Assembly: GCA_963204915.1 (NCBI GenBank)
Contig: CAUJHS010000117.1
Coordinates: 372,001 to 436,000 of the forward strand
Direction: 5' to 3'
DNA length: 64,000 nucleotides
Origin: Planctomycetota bacterium
Lineage (GTDB): Bacteria > Planctomycetota > Planctomycetia > Pirellulales > Pirellulaceae
Within the stretch, counting starts at the first letter, position 1. Every line of letters begins with the position of its first letter. Both the position numbers and the translations under genes were made by a program. Shown here piece by piece: positions 43,772-51,932 of this stretch. The notes beneath the pieces were generated by a model. The model did no database searches. It had not been told where the DNA came from and was given only the letters and a program-made list of their open reading frames with translations.

Positions 43772-44116
43772 ATGTTTCAAAAGATTTCGAAACAGGTTTT
43801 GTGCGCGGCGGCGAGTGGGATGATTTTTTTCGGACTGGCGTCATCGCCCTTGTTCGCCGCGGAACCCTACGTGGTGGAGTATCGTTTGGAGGCGTGGAAA
43901 ACGGCGCACTTTCATGAGAGTCCGCAGGCGGAAACCCATTTGAAAACGCTCAAGAGCTTGGGTTGCGAGGTCAAAACGTCGAATCACGACGGACACCTCG
44001 ACGTGGCTTACCGCTGCCCTCAATGGCGCAGTCTGGCGGTCAATACGGACGCCGGCGCACACAAGTGGGAAGGCTGGCTACGCCGGGCGGGTTTTGAAAC
44101 GGCGCACCAGCATTGA
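43772..44116 (+). CDS. Small secreted protein, hypothetical
   Basis: 114 aa from ATG 43772, with AAAGGAG seven bases upstream. A signal peptide (VLCAAASGMIFFGLASSPLF) ends AA. The mature part starts EPYVVEYRLEAWKTAHFHES and contains LGCEVKTSNHDGHLDVAYRC, two Cys with His between, then HKWEGWLRRAGFETAHQH. The YVVEYRL...AHFHxxxxAExHxKTLKxLGCEV pattern recurs in planctomycete secreted proteins I cannot name. Probable periplasmic; metal binding is suggested by His and Cys placement and by location. Confidence 0.75.
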   Translation: MFQKISKQVLCAAASGMIFFGLASSPLFAAEPYVVEYRLEAWKTAHFHESPQAETHLKTLKSLGCEVKTSNHDGHLDVAYRCPQWRSLAVNTDAGAHKWEGWLRRAGFETAHQH

Positions 44117-44160
44117 TCACCATGTTTTCGCCGAATGCCGCTCGCTGATCCCTTTCGCGT

Positions 44161-44192
44161 CCCCGCCGCACAACCGGCGGGGGCGTTTTCTT
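44161..44192 (+). terminator. Rho-independent terminator
   Basis: A perfect 8-bp stem CCCCGCCG (44161-44168) with CGGCGGGG (44175-44182), a 6-nt loop, then GCGTTTTCTTT. It lies 44 bases after the small secreted protein gene. Confidence 0.7.
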
Positions 44193-44352
44193 TGGAGCCC
44201 AGCAAAACAGGGGCCCAATTTTTCTTTCCGCCGAGGTGGCGGGGTTCGCCGGGGCTTTACGGTGTCTCGCTTAGCGGCAAAACCCCAAGACATTACCGGC
44301 CTACGTCATGCCGCGACAAGGGCCTCTGGGCGCAAGAATGAGGTCTCTCGCA

Positions 44353-44775
44353 ATGAAACGGATTCTAACGACACTGGCGGTTTTAGGCGGTTTGTTCACC
44401 TTGGGCGCCACGGCGCAAGCGCAAGATTGGAGGGGCGACCACTTCCATAACGAACTCTCGCACCGCGCTTATGACCGCGAGCAGTACTCGCGCGAGGCTC
44501 ACCGCTATCCCATGACGCCCGGCCAACATGCGCAGCTTCATGATCGGCTGGAGCATGCGGAGTATCACGATCAACTTGCCGACCAGGCGTACCATCGCGG
44601 GCAAGCCAGCAATCGCGGTTATGGCCGAATCGCGCCGCAACCGAGCTATTCGGGCCACAGTTACTACACCCCGCAGCCGCGCTACGGTTATCCCTCGTAT
44701 CCGGCGTATCCCTCGGTGGGGCGCGGGCAGATCCATCACAGCGGTCCGCGACATTCGTTCTCGCTGAGTTGGTAA
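44353..44775 (+). CDS. Small secreted His/Tyr-rich protein
   Basis: 140 aa from ATG 44353, with GAGG nine bases upstream. The signal peptide (MKRILTTLAVLGGLFTLGAT) ends AQA. The mature protein has a helical stretch rich in His, Tyr and charged residues (HDRLEHAEYHDQLADQAYHR) and a low-complexity Tyr/Pro/Ser tail (YYTPQPRYGYPSYPAYPSVG), ending HHSGPRHSFSLSW. Metal or surface association is plausible. It has its own terminator just downstream and is the last plus-strand gene of the island. Confidence 0.75.
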   Translation: MKRILTTLAVLGGLFTLGATAQAQDWRGDHFHNELSHRAYDREQYSREAHRYPMTPGQHAQLHDRLEHAEYHDQLADQAYHRGQASNRGYGRIAPQPSYSGHSYYTPQPRYGYPSYPAYPSVGRGQIHHSGPRHSFSLSW

Positions 44776-44804
44776 ACTCGTGAGACGGCGGGCCGCATAA
44801 GCCA

Positions 44805-44840
44805 AACACCCTCGGAAACTCATGTTCCGAGGGTGTTTTT
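44805..44840 (+). terminator. Rho-independent terminator
   Basis: A perfect 13-bp stem AACACCCTCGGAA (44805-44817) with TTCCGAGGGTGTT (44825-44837), a 7-nt loop and a T run to 44840. It closes the metal-efflux island. Confidence 0.85.
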
Positions 44841-44914
44841 GTTGGATGCGACCTCATGGCCGCATGTCGGAATGGCAGGGGGCGCGCTCGGACTCGCTGC
44901 GTGAGCAAGAAGGC

Positions 44915-47740
44915 TTACGAGGTCTTTAAGAGTTCTTCGATTTTCGCCTGCATCGCTTCGAAGGAGTGCCCCACTTCCAGCACTTTGCCGTCACGGCCGA
45001 CCAGCATGAAGGTCGGAATGCCGCGGACACTGTACTTTTCGGCGAGGCGGGTTCCATCTTCCCCCACCAGGTTCGACCAGGGGAGTTGGTTTTCTTCGAG
45101 GTACTGCGCGAGCGCTTCGGCGTCTTGGTCGAGGTTCACCCCCACGACGTCGAATCCGTCGGCGCGGCGGGCTTCATAAAACGCCTTGACGGCGGGCGCC
45201 GCGCGACGGCACGGGCCGCACCAACTCGCCCAGAAGTCGACCACCACCACTTTGCCGCGATACGCTTCCCAATCGAACGCGACGCCGAGTTCCGTCAGTC
45301 CGGCCAACTCCAGCGTTTTGCCCACCAGCGACGAGGCAGCCGCGTCCTTCGACAAGCGGCGGCCATAACGAGCCAACTCTTTGCTGCTGCTCGCGGCGAA
45401 CAAGCCGCCAAAGTCGTGGAACAGCTTTTCCCGCGCATCGCCGTCTTCGATCGGATTAATGGCGCCCACCACGGCCGACGCCAACCGAAGATGCTTCTCG
45501 CTGAGTTCTTTCTGGTGCTCTTCGCAGTAGGTTTTCAACTCGGCGAGCAGTTGCTCACGCGCGGGAAGGTCGAGCGCATCGGCTTCGAGGGCGCGGCGCT
45601 CCAGTTGCAGGAACTTGACTTCGGCGGCAACCTTGGGGCGGGCGTCGTCTTTGATCTTTTCGACGAACGCAGCCAAGGCGGCGTCGGCTTTCTCATCGCC
45701 AAACGACGCCTTCTCGTGCAGGTACGCCAACTTCGTCAAGATGGCGAAGACTTGCTGCTTCCGTTTCGCTTGAGGATCGGCCAAGATGCGGTCGGCGGCG
45801 TCCGCCACCGCTTCCGCGAAGCCTTCACGCTGCTGGATCACCTTGGGTTTGTCGAGCATGTCCTGCAGAAACTCGACCAGCTGAAAGGTCGATAGGTCGG
45901 ACTCGGCAAGGTAGGGATTGCGGGCAGGCTTGGCGGGTGCTTCCGTGGTCGGCGTTGCGTCGCCAGTCGCGTCGTCGGCCTTTTCGTCGGCAAAGGAAAC
46001 AAAGAACCAGTCCCGGGGACGCGGCGCCGCGCGGCCGGAGTCGCCGGGATTGGGCGCCTCGCCTTCGCCCGCGGGCTGCAATTGCAGGTCCAATTCCGAC
46101 TCCGTGGCGTTATCGCTCGCCGGAGCTTCGCTTTCCGTCGCCGGTTTTTCTTGACTTTCGTCAGCCTTCGGCGCTTCAGCCGGCGCGTCGCCTTCAGCCG
46201 GAGCCGCGTCTTGCGTCGGAGCATCGCCTTCGGCCGGCGCGTCGCCTTCGGTGTTGATATTCAAGAGCTTGCGCAGTTCGGTTTCCAGGCGCGGGCCACG
46301 GGTGTGAATGGCCGCCACTTTGCCGGTTCGATCCAACAGCAGCATGAAGGGAATGGCGTCCACACCGCATTGAGCGGCCAGCGGATTCTCAAAGCCGCGT
46401 TTCTCAGCGTCGGCAGGCAAAGCGATTGTCCACGGCAGCTTTTGTTGAGCCAGGAATTGCTTCACATCTTCGACATTGTCGTCCAAGTTGACGCCGATGA
46501 TTTCGAAGCCCTGGTCTTTATAGGCAGCGTAGGTCTCTTCCATGTTCGGGAATTCGGCGATGCAGGGACCGCACCACGTGGCCCAGAAGTCGACCAATAC
46601 CACTTTGTCCTTGAAGGTGTTCGGGTCAATGGGTTGGCCTTCCACATTGACCATGTTTTCCAGAGGCAACTCTTGCCCCACCAGGGAAATGCGTTTCTGG
46701 GCGTTGTTAATCGACTCTTCCAGTTGTTTTTTAACTTGGGGCTCGGAAATCGCGGCGACTTTTTCCTGGAGTCCGGCGTAGACCTCTTTCGCCTCGTCGG
46801 TGCGCCCCATGAATTCGAGCATTTGTCCGGCTTGTTGCGTCAAAGCCAAGGCTTGCATGCCGACGCGTTCGTTCTCGGCCCCTTGGAAGGCTTGCCCCAC
46901 GGTGCGCATGGTGGCGATCATCTCGTCCACCCGCATCAGCATTTGGAAGGTGCGAATGGTTTCAATCGCGTAGCCGAACGACGAGGCGTCTTTGTTCTTG
47001 ATCGTCGTGAGGAAGGTGTCGAGCGCCGCGAGCAGCGGTTCCGATTCCTGGACCTCGCCCGTCTTGAGCTTGGTCAAGGGAATGGTCAACTGATAGACCA
47101 ACCCCAGGTGTTGCAACTCCTCGCTTGGGTCGTTGGCCAGTTCCTGAATCATGGCGTTCAATTTTTCCTCGGCGCCAGGCGATTGCATCTGGAACTTGGC
47201 CTGCAACGCGCGCGACTTGGCCGTGACCGCCTCAACACGAACGTCGTCCTCGGGGCTTTGCGCGAGAATCTTTTCGGCCGCTTCGGCCTGCGCGGTGAGG
47301 TTCTTGACCGCTTCGTCCTTGACCGCATCGAGCGATTCGGCCTGCGACAAAAGGTTGTTTAGCTGTTGGTCAAGCTGATCGATATAGGAAAGCAATTCCG
47401 ACGGGTTGCCTTCCGGAACTTCATAGGACACCTTCGGGGGGGGCGCCTGGGCCGCGTCGGGCCGCTGGTTCGCCATGCCAGCGCCTGGCTGCGTCGCGGG
47501 CGACTTGGTTGCTGGCGTGCGGGGCGCGGAGCCTTCGGTTGCCGGCGAGGCGTCGGACGTGCTGGAAGACCCTGCCGAGGAAGCCCCGTCTCCCTCGACC
47601 GCGGGGGCGTACTGACTATTGGCCGCGCTGATGTCTTTCTTCTCGCCTCCACCGCAGCCGGGAAGAAGGGCAAGCGTCCCGGCAGCCAGCCAAGCTGACA
47701 AAGCCAGAGGGACGGTGAAGGGAGAAAATTCCCGCGACAT
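44915..47740 (-). CDS. Lipoprotein with two TlpA/thioredoxin-like domains
   Basis: 941 aa from ATG 47740, after AAAGGAAAA; the frame continues upstream to 48259 but only through intergenic sequence and the next gene's antisense. A lipoprotein signal (AWLAAGTLALLPGCGGGEKK) places it in the periplasm. A helical region (residues 80-360) precedes a first redoxin with VDFWATWCGPCIAEFPN near 402. A low-complexity linker repeats GDAPAEGDAPTQ-like units (about 495-530). A second helical region follows, and a C-terminal redoxin with VDFWASWCGPCRRAAPA near 832. Both CGPC sites are intact. Probably a periplasmic thiol-disulfide oxidoreductase with scaffold parts; the partner is unknown. Confidence 0.88.
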   Translation of the reverse strand: MSREFSPFTVPLALSAWLAAGTLALLPGCGGGEKKDISAANSQYAPAVEGDGASSAGSSSTSDASPATEGSAPRTPATKSPATQPGAGMANQRPDAAQAPPPKVSYEVPEGNPSELLSYIDQLDQQLNNLLSQAESLDAVKDEAVKNLTAQAEAAEKILAQSPEDDVRVEAVTAKSRALQAKFQMQSPGAEEKLNAMIQELANDPSEELQHLGLVYQLTIPLTKLKTGEVQESEPLLAALDTFLTTIKNKDASSFGYAIETIRTFQMLMRVDEMIATMRTVGQAFQGAENERVGMQALALTQQAGQMLEFMGRTDEAKEVYAGLQEKVAAISEPQVKKQLEESINNAQKRISLVGQELPLENMVNVEGQPIDPNTFKDKVVLVDFWATWCGPCIAEFPNMEETYAAYKDQGFEIIGVNLDDNVEDVKQFLAQQKLPWTIALPADAEKRGFENPLAAQCGVDAIPFMLLLDRTGKVAAIHTRGPRLETELRKLLNINTEGDAPAEGDAPTQDAAPAEGDAPAEAPKADESQEKPATESEAPASDNATESELDLQLQPAGEGEAPNPGDSGRAAPRPRDWFFVSFADEKADDATGDATPTTEAPAKPARNPYLAESDLSTFQLVEFLQDMLDKPKVIQQREGFAEAVADAADRILADPQAKRKQQVFAILTKLAYLHEKASFGDEKADAALAAFVEKIKDDARPKVAAEVKFLQLERRALEADALDLPAREQLLAELKTYCEEHQKELSEKHLRLASAVVGAINPIEDGDAREKLFHDFGGLFAASSSKELARYGRRLSKDAAASSLVGKTLELAGLTELGVAFDWEAYRGKVVVVDFWASWCGPCRRAAPAVKAFYEARRADGFDVVGVNLDQDAEALAQYLEENQLPWSNLVGEDGTRLAEKYSVRGIPTFMLVGRDGKVLEVGHSFEAMQAKIEELLKTS

Positions 47741-47977
47741 AAACTTTTCCTTTGGGTAAAACATTCGGGGCTGGCGATCCTGGGCCGCCAGCAGGGAAAG
47801 GTCATTATAGGAAGGTTCCGCTGGTTTTAGAACGTAGCATTCGTGCTGGCGCATTCCGTGCCGTCGGCAAAGACGGAACATTATGCACAACCCGGCCTCA
47901 TCGCGACTTATTGAATCGAGAGGACCGCTTATGCTGATAACACTTATGGCATGGGTTGAACGCCAAGTGCCCGCGAT

Positions 47978-48011
47978 GCCGCCGAGAACCCCCGACTCGG
48001 CGGCTTTTTTT
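47978..48011 (+). terminator. Strong plus-strand terminator without an assigned gene
   Basis: A perfect 9-bp stem GCCGCCGAG (47978-47986) with CTCGGCGGC (47996-48004), a 9-nt loop and seven T (48005-48011). Both neighbouring genes are on the minus strand, so it belongs to an unannotated plus-strand transcript in 47741-47977. A tiny frame there (ATG 47931, preceded by GAGAGGA, about 40 codons) reads through the hairpin and is probably not real. Confidence 0.75.
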
Positions 48012-48039
48012 ATGCGCGGTGGGCGACGCAGGGACGAGA

Positions 48040-49491
48040 TCAGGCGACGATAGGATGCAGCACCTCGCCGTGGACGTCGGTCAGCCGCATGTCCCTTCCG
48101 CCGAAGCGAAAAGTCAGCCGCGTGTGGTCCAGGCCCAACAGGTGCAGCATGGTGGCGTGCAGGTCGTGAATTTGGGCCCGGTTCTCGACCACCTTGTAGC
48201 CGAATTCGTCGGTCTGGCCGTAAATCGTGCCTCCGCGGATTCCGCCGCCGGCCATCCACAGCGAGAAACCAAACGGATTGTGATCGCGCCCGCCTGTGCC
48301 TTGAGCAAACGGAGTACGGCCAAACTCGCCGGCCCAGACCACTAAGGTGCGTTCCAGTAACCCGCGTTGTTTCAGGTCGGTGAGCAAGGCGCCGATCGGC
48401 TGATCGACCGCTTTGGCGTTATCTTCGTGGCCTTTGACCAGATCGTTATGCTGGTCCCAGCGGTCATGTCCTACCGAGGGACAAGTCACTTCGATGAACC
48501 GCACGCCGCGCTCCACCAGGCGCCGCGCCAACAAACATTGCCGGGCGAAAATGGCGGTGCCTTTGGTTGTGGCGTCCAGGCCGTACATGCGGCGCGTTGC
48601 TTCGGTTTCCGAATCGAGGTTGGTCAGGTCGGGCACGGCGCTTTGCATTTGATAGGCCAATTCGTAATTGGCGATGGCCGATTCGACTTGATCCACATGC
48701 CCCACACGCTCGAGGACGCTTGCATCCAGGCGGCGCAGCAACGCCAGCTTGTTTTGCTGCAAGCGGTCCGTCGCCTCGGTGCGACGAATGTTGGCCACCG
48801 GCGGGTTATCGGCCGTAAACACCGACCCCTGATACGTGGCGGGCAGAAAGCCGTTGTTGAAGTTGTCCAATCCGCCGGGAGGAATCAAACCGCCATTGAG
48901 CACCACAAAACCCGGCAAGTTGCGACATTCGCTGCCCAGCCCGTACCCCACCCAAGCGCCCATCGTGGGGCGGCCCTGGAGTCCGGAGCCTGTGTGTAGG
49001 AAATAATTCGCGCTGGTGTGCTCGGCAAAATTGGAGGTCATCGAGCGGATCACCGCCAATTCATCTACATGTTGCGCGACATGCGGAAACAGATCGCTCA
49101 CCGGAATGCCGCTCTCGCCATATTGCCGAAACTTCCAGGGGCAGGCAAACGTCGAGCCGACATTGTCGAACTGCGTCGGCTCGATTTTCATCGCGAAGGG
49201 CTTGCCGTGATCTTTCTCCAGCCGCGGCTTGGGGTCGAACGTGTCGACCTGCGACGGACCGCCATCCATGTAAAGAAAGATGATGTTCTCAGCCTTCGGG
49301 GGGTAGTGCGCCGGGCGCGGAGCAAAGGGGTCGGCCCTGGCCGACGATTCTTCTTCCGCGTGAATCAGGGCGCCATAGTCGCGCTCGGACGCGAGCGCCG
49401 CCAGAGCGATGGCTCCAAAACCGTTGGCGCAACGAGCCAGCATTTGACGGCGCGTCAGCGCCGCAGGAAGAAAACGTCGGCAATGAGACAT
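48040..49491 (-). CDS. DUF1501 family protein, Tat-exported
   Basis: 483 aa with a twin-arginine signal (LTRRQMLARCANGFGAIALA). The DUF1501 core is complete: NIIFLYMDGGPSQVDTFDPK near residue 69, MGAWVGYGLGSECRNLPGFV, ERGVRFIEVTCPSVGHDRWD, LVVWAGEFGRTPFAQGTGGR and FSLWMAGGGIRGGTIYGQTD. It differs from the DUF1501 protein at 15-16.5 kb and belongs to the sub-type common downstream of DUF1553 genes. No DUF1553 partner is adjacent here; the upstream neighbour is a TPR protein gene. The role in planctomycetes is not established. Confidence 0.92.
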   Translation of the reverse strand: MSHCRRFLPAALTRRQMLARCANGFGAIALAALASERDYGALIHAEEESSARADPFAPRPAHYPPKAENIIFLYMDGGPSQVDTFDPKPRLEKDHGKPFAMKIEPTQFDNVGSTFACPWKFRQYGESGIPVSDLFPHVAQHVDELAVIRSMTSNFAEHTSANYFLHTGSGLQGRPTMGAWVGYGLGSECRNLPGFVVLNGGLIPPGGLDNFNNGFLPATYQGSVFTADNPPVANIRRTEATDRLQQNKLALLRRLDASVLERVGHVDQVESAIANYELAYQMQSAVPDLTNLDSETEATRRMYGLDATTKGTAIFARQCLLARRLVERGVRFIEVTCPSVGHDRWDQHNDLVKGHEDNAKAVDQPIGALLTDLKQRGLLERTLVVWAGEFGRTPFAQGTGGRDHNPFGFSLWMAGGGIRGGTIYGQTDEFGYKVVENRAQIHDLHATMLHLLGLDHTRLTFRFGGRDMRLTDVHGEVLHPIVA

Positions 49492-49683
49492 GAGCGGAAC
49501 TCGGGGCGGGACGGACGCGGCGGGATACGTTCACCCGGAAACGACCCTCGACGCATCGGCGGAAGGTCGAACTAGGCCACCGTTGTATTGTCCCTGCTCG
49601 AACGCCCCATCACAAGCCTGGCATGCCGTCCGGGTAGGTATACCGTTTGGGGCGTATGCCGAGTCCGTCGGGCGCCGCGCCGT

Positions 49684-50808
49684 TCAACGGGTGATGGAAG
49701 TCATGCCCGTCAGAGGCGCCTCGCGCGGGCGCTTCGACTTCGCCCGCTCGACCGCCTGATGGAACCGCATCCATTGCTGCGTGTACCAGCTATGATGGGT
49801 TCCCGTCATAGTGGCAATGTCTTTGGCGCGCGTCGATTCCGCCAGAGCGCCTTCCAGATCACCCAATTGAAAGAGCGCTTCGGCGTGCGTGTCCAAAAAT
49901 TCCGGCTTTTCGGGGGCTAACTTTAACGCATGTTCCGTCAACGTTTTAGCGCGCGGCGGGTCACGGTACCAAGAGTCCTCGGCGGTTAGCAACACCCAAG
50001 CCAGGTTATTCTGGAGCAGGGCTTGCTTGTCCGTGTCGTAACCCACCCGTTGAATCGCACGTTCATAGGCGTAGATGGCCTCGGCGTAGCGTTTTTGCGT
50101 GGTCAAACGTTCGGCAAGCACTCGGGCGTTTTCTAGTGCGGCGGGGTCATCGTCGGCTTTGAGTTTTTGGCGCAAACGGATGATTTCGCCGTCTTCGCCT
50201 CGCAGGCGCGAGTAAACGGGCCTTCCCCAAGAACTGCCCACCAGCCATTGCTCTAACCGCTCTTGCTGCCACAAACTGCCAGCCATGACGAGCAAGGTCC
50301 ACAGAACCAGACCACCGGCTACCGCCGGCCACAGGCGAGAAGGCCCTTGCTCGGCAAGCCGTTTGCGCCGCACAACCTCGTTCGTGACATCAACATTTTC
50401 CGGCAACAACAACGAAGGCGGAGCCGGCTCGGGCGCGGGAGGCAAACCTTTCTCCACCACGGGCGCTTCGGGCGTTTGGGCGGGCGCCCAACGTTGGAGA
50501 AAACGGTCGCGCAGCGCGGCCCGTTGGTGTTCGTCCCAGCTTTCGACTTCCGCGATCGCGTCGTCCAACGTGGCGAAGATCTCATTCGCGGGAGCAAGCG
50601 GTTCGGTCGATTTGCCGAAACGGCACGCGTCGTAAAGCGATGCGAAGTTCGTCGCCGTTTTACGAGACAAGACCCCTTCGTCGGCCAGAACATCGCAGTA
50701 TTGACGCACCGACGCAGCAGCAGGTCGAGCCAATCCCAGCGATTCCCAGCGCGCTAAGCGCTCCTTCAGTGCGCCTAAAGTCACCGAGCGGTCCGCGCAG
50801 TCATGCAT
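49684..50808 (-). CDS. Membrane-anchored TPR protein
   Basis: 374 aa. Residues 1-120 are soluble and helical (LKERLARWESLGLARPAAAS), followed by a Pro-rich linker. One membrane span lies near 180 (LWPAVAGGLVLWTLLVMAGS). The C-terminal 180 residues hold TPR-type helical pairs: ENARVLAERLTTQKRYAEAI, YAYERAIQRVG, LLQNNLAWVLLTAEDSWYRD and FLDTHAEALFQLGDLEGALA. TPRs here suggest a scaffold on the periplasmic side or in the cytoplasm. No enzyme motif. A single gene with no clear partner. Confidence 0.75.
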   Translation of the reverse strand: MHDCADRSVTLGALKERLARWESLGLARPAAASVRQYCDVLADEGVLSRKTATNFASLYDACRFGKSTEPLAPANEIFATLDDAIAEVESWDEHQRAALRDRFLQRWAPAQTPEAPVVEKGLPPAPEPAPPSLLLPENVDVTNEVVRRKRLAEQGPSRLWPAVAGGLVLWTLLVMAGSLWQQERLEQWLVGSSWGRPVYSRLRGEDGEIIRLRQKLKADDDPAALENARVLAERLTTQKRYAEAIYAYERAIQRVGYDTDKQALLQNNLAWVLLTAEDSWYRDPPRAKTLTEHALKLAPEKPEFLDTHAEALFQLGDLEGALAESTRAKDIATMTGTHHSWYTQQWMRFHQAVERAKSKRPREAPLTGMTSITR

Positions 50809-50933
50809 AATGGTGGTCCCCTGAATCGAGGAGCGAGAAGAGCGATGGGCGTTAATCGTAACACATGGCGCTCGAATCGCCTATCAATTGTCAAGGAATT
50901 TGCTCGCGGGGGGTGACCAGCCCAACAAACTGA

Positions 50934-51905
50934 CTAAACTCGCGGCTTTACAGCTCCAGTTCGCTTTTCGATCGAGTACGCTTGGCTATCGCGTCCGTGG
51001 TACGCTGTGATCAATTCCGCCAGGAACCCAATCGACATGAATTGCGCCCCCAGCAGCAATGCGGTAATGGAAATGTAAAACCAGGGGGAAGTATGCAAGT
51101 GCTTTGGCTCCATGAACTCAACCGTCCAGGAAAGCACGCGGTAGGTCAACAACAAGAAAAAGCCCGCGCCGCCCAAAAAGAAGAACAGCAGCCCCACGGC
51201 GCCCAGTAAGTGTTGCGGACGCTGGCCAAAACCGGTCAAAAAGTACACGGTCAGCAAATCCAAGAAGCCTTTGACGATTCGCCAAACTCCGTACTTGGAC
51301 CGGCCATGTTTGCGCGGGCGGTGGTTGATCACGATTTCATCGACGCGCCAGCCCCGCGCGTGCGCCAACACCGGCACGAAGCGATGCAACTCGCCGTAGA
51401 GCCGAACTTCGTGAAAGATCTCTCGCCGATAGGTCTTAAAACCGCAGTTATGGTCGTGCAAATGCACGCCGGTGAGCCACCCGACCATGCGGTTAAACAC
51501 GCGTGACGGCCCTACTTTATGCCAGGGGTCATGCCGGACTTTCTTCCAACCGCTGACCACATCGAAGCCTTCTTCCATCTTTTCGAGGAAGCGGGGAATC
51601 TCGTGTGGGTCGTCCTGCAAATCGGCGTCCAGGGTGATGACAATCTGGCCTTGTGCGGCCGAGAAACCGGCGTCGAGCGCCGCGGCCTTGCCAAAGTTCC
51701 GGCGAAAGCGAATGCCGCGGACGCGCGAATCCAGCGCGGCCAGTTTTTCGATTTCATTCCACGAACCGTCGTTCGAGCCGTCGTCGACGAACAGGATTTC
51801 AAATTCGTAATTCTCGCGGCGGGCTAGCGTGTCGATCTCGCCATAAAGCTCACTCAGGCTTTCGACTTCGTTGTACACAGGAATCACGATCGACAGCATG
51901 AACAT
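50934..51905 (-). CDS. Glycosyltransferase family 2, membrane-attached (DPM1/ArnC/GtrB type)
   Basis: 323 aa. The GT-A domain starts LSIVIPVYNEVESLSELYG, with the nucleotide-binding FVDDGSNDGS near residue 40, the DxD-type ITLDADLQDDPHEIPRFLEK near 94 and the acceptor-side HDHNCGFKTYRREIFHEV near 155. Two C-terminal transmembrane helices (LLGAVGLLFFFLGGAGFFLL; FYISITALLLGAQFMSIGFL) are typical of polyprenyl-phosphate sugar transferases. It probably transfers a sugar from a nucleotide donor to a polyprenyl phosphate. The upstream gene, 27 bases away, encodes a flippase-like protein, and the two probably form an operon. Confidence 0.9.
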   Translation of the reverse strand: MFMLSIVIPVYNEVESLSELYGEIDTLARRENYEFEILFVDDGSNDGSWNEIEKLAALDSRVRGIRFRRNFGKAAALDAGFSAAQGQIVITLDADLQDDPHEIPRFLEKMEEGFDVVSGWKKVRHDPWHKVGPSRVFNRMVGWLTGVHLHDHNCGFKTYRREIFHEVRLYGELHRFVPVLAHARGWRVDEIVINHRPRKHGRSKYGVWRIVKGFLDLLTVYFLTGFGQRPQHLLGAVGLLFFFLGGAGFFLLLTYRVLSWTVEFMEPKHLHTSPWFYISITALLLGAQFMSIGFLAELITAYHGRDSQAYSIEKRTGAVKPRV

Positions 51906-51932
51906 CGCTTTCTCTTGCCGTGGCCAACGCGC

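Noticed and set aside
47741-48259. N-terminal extension of the redoxin lipoprotein frame
   Set aside because: The extension crosses the intergenic gap and the antisense of the DUF1501 gene. A good ribosome binding site and lipoprotein signal start at 47740.
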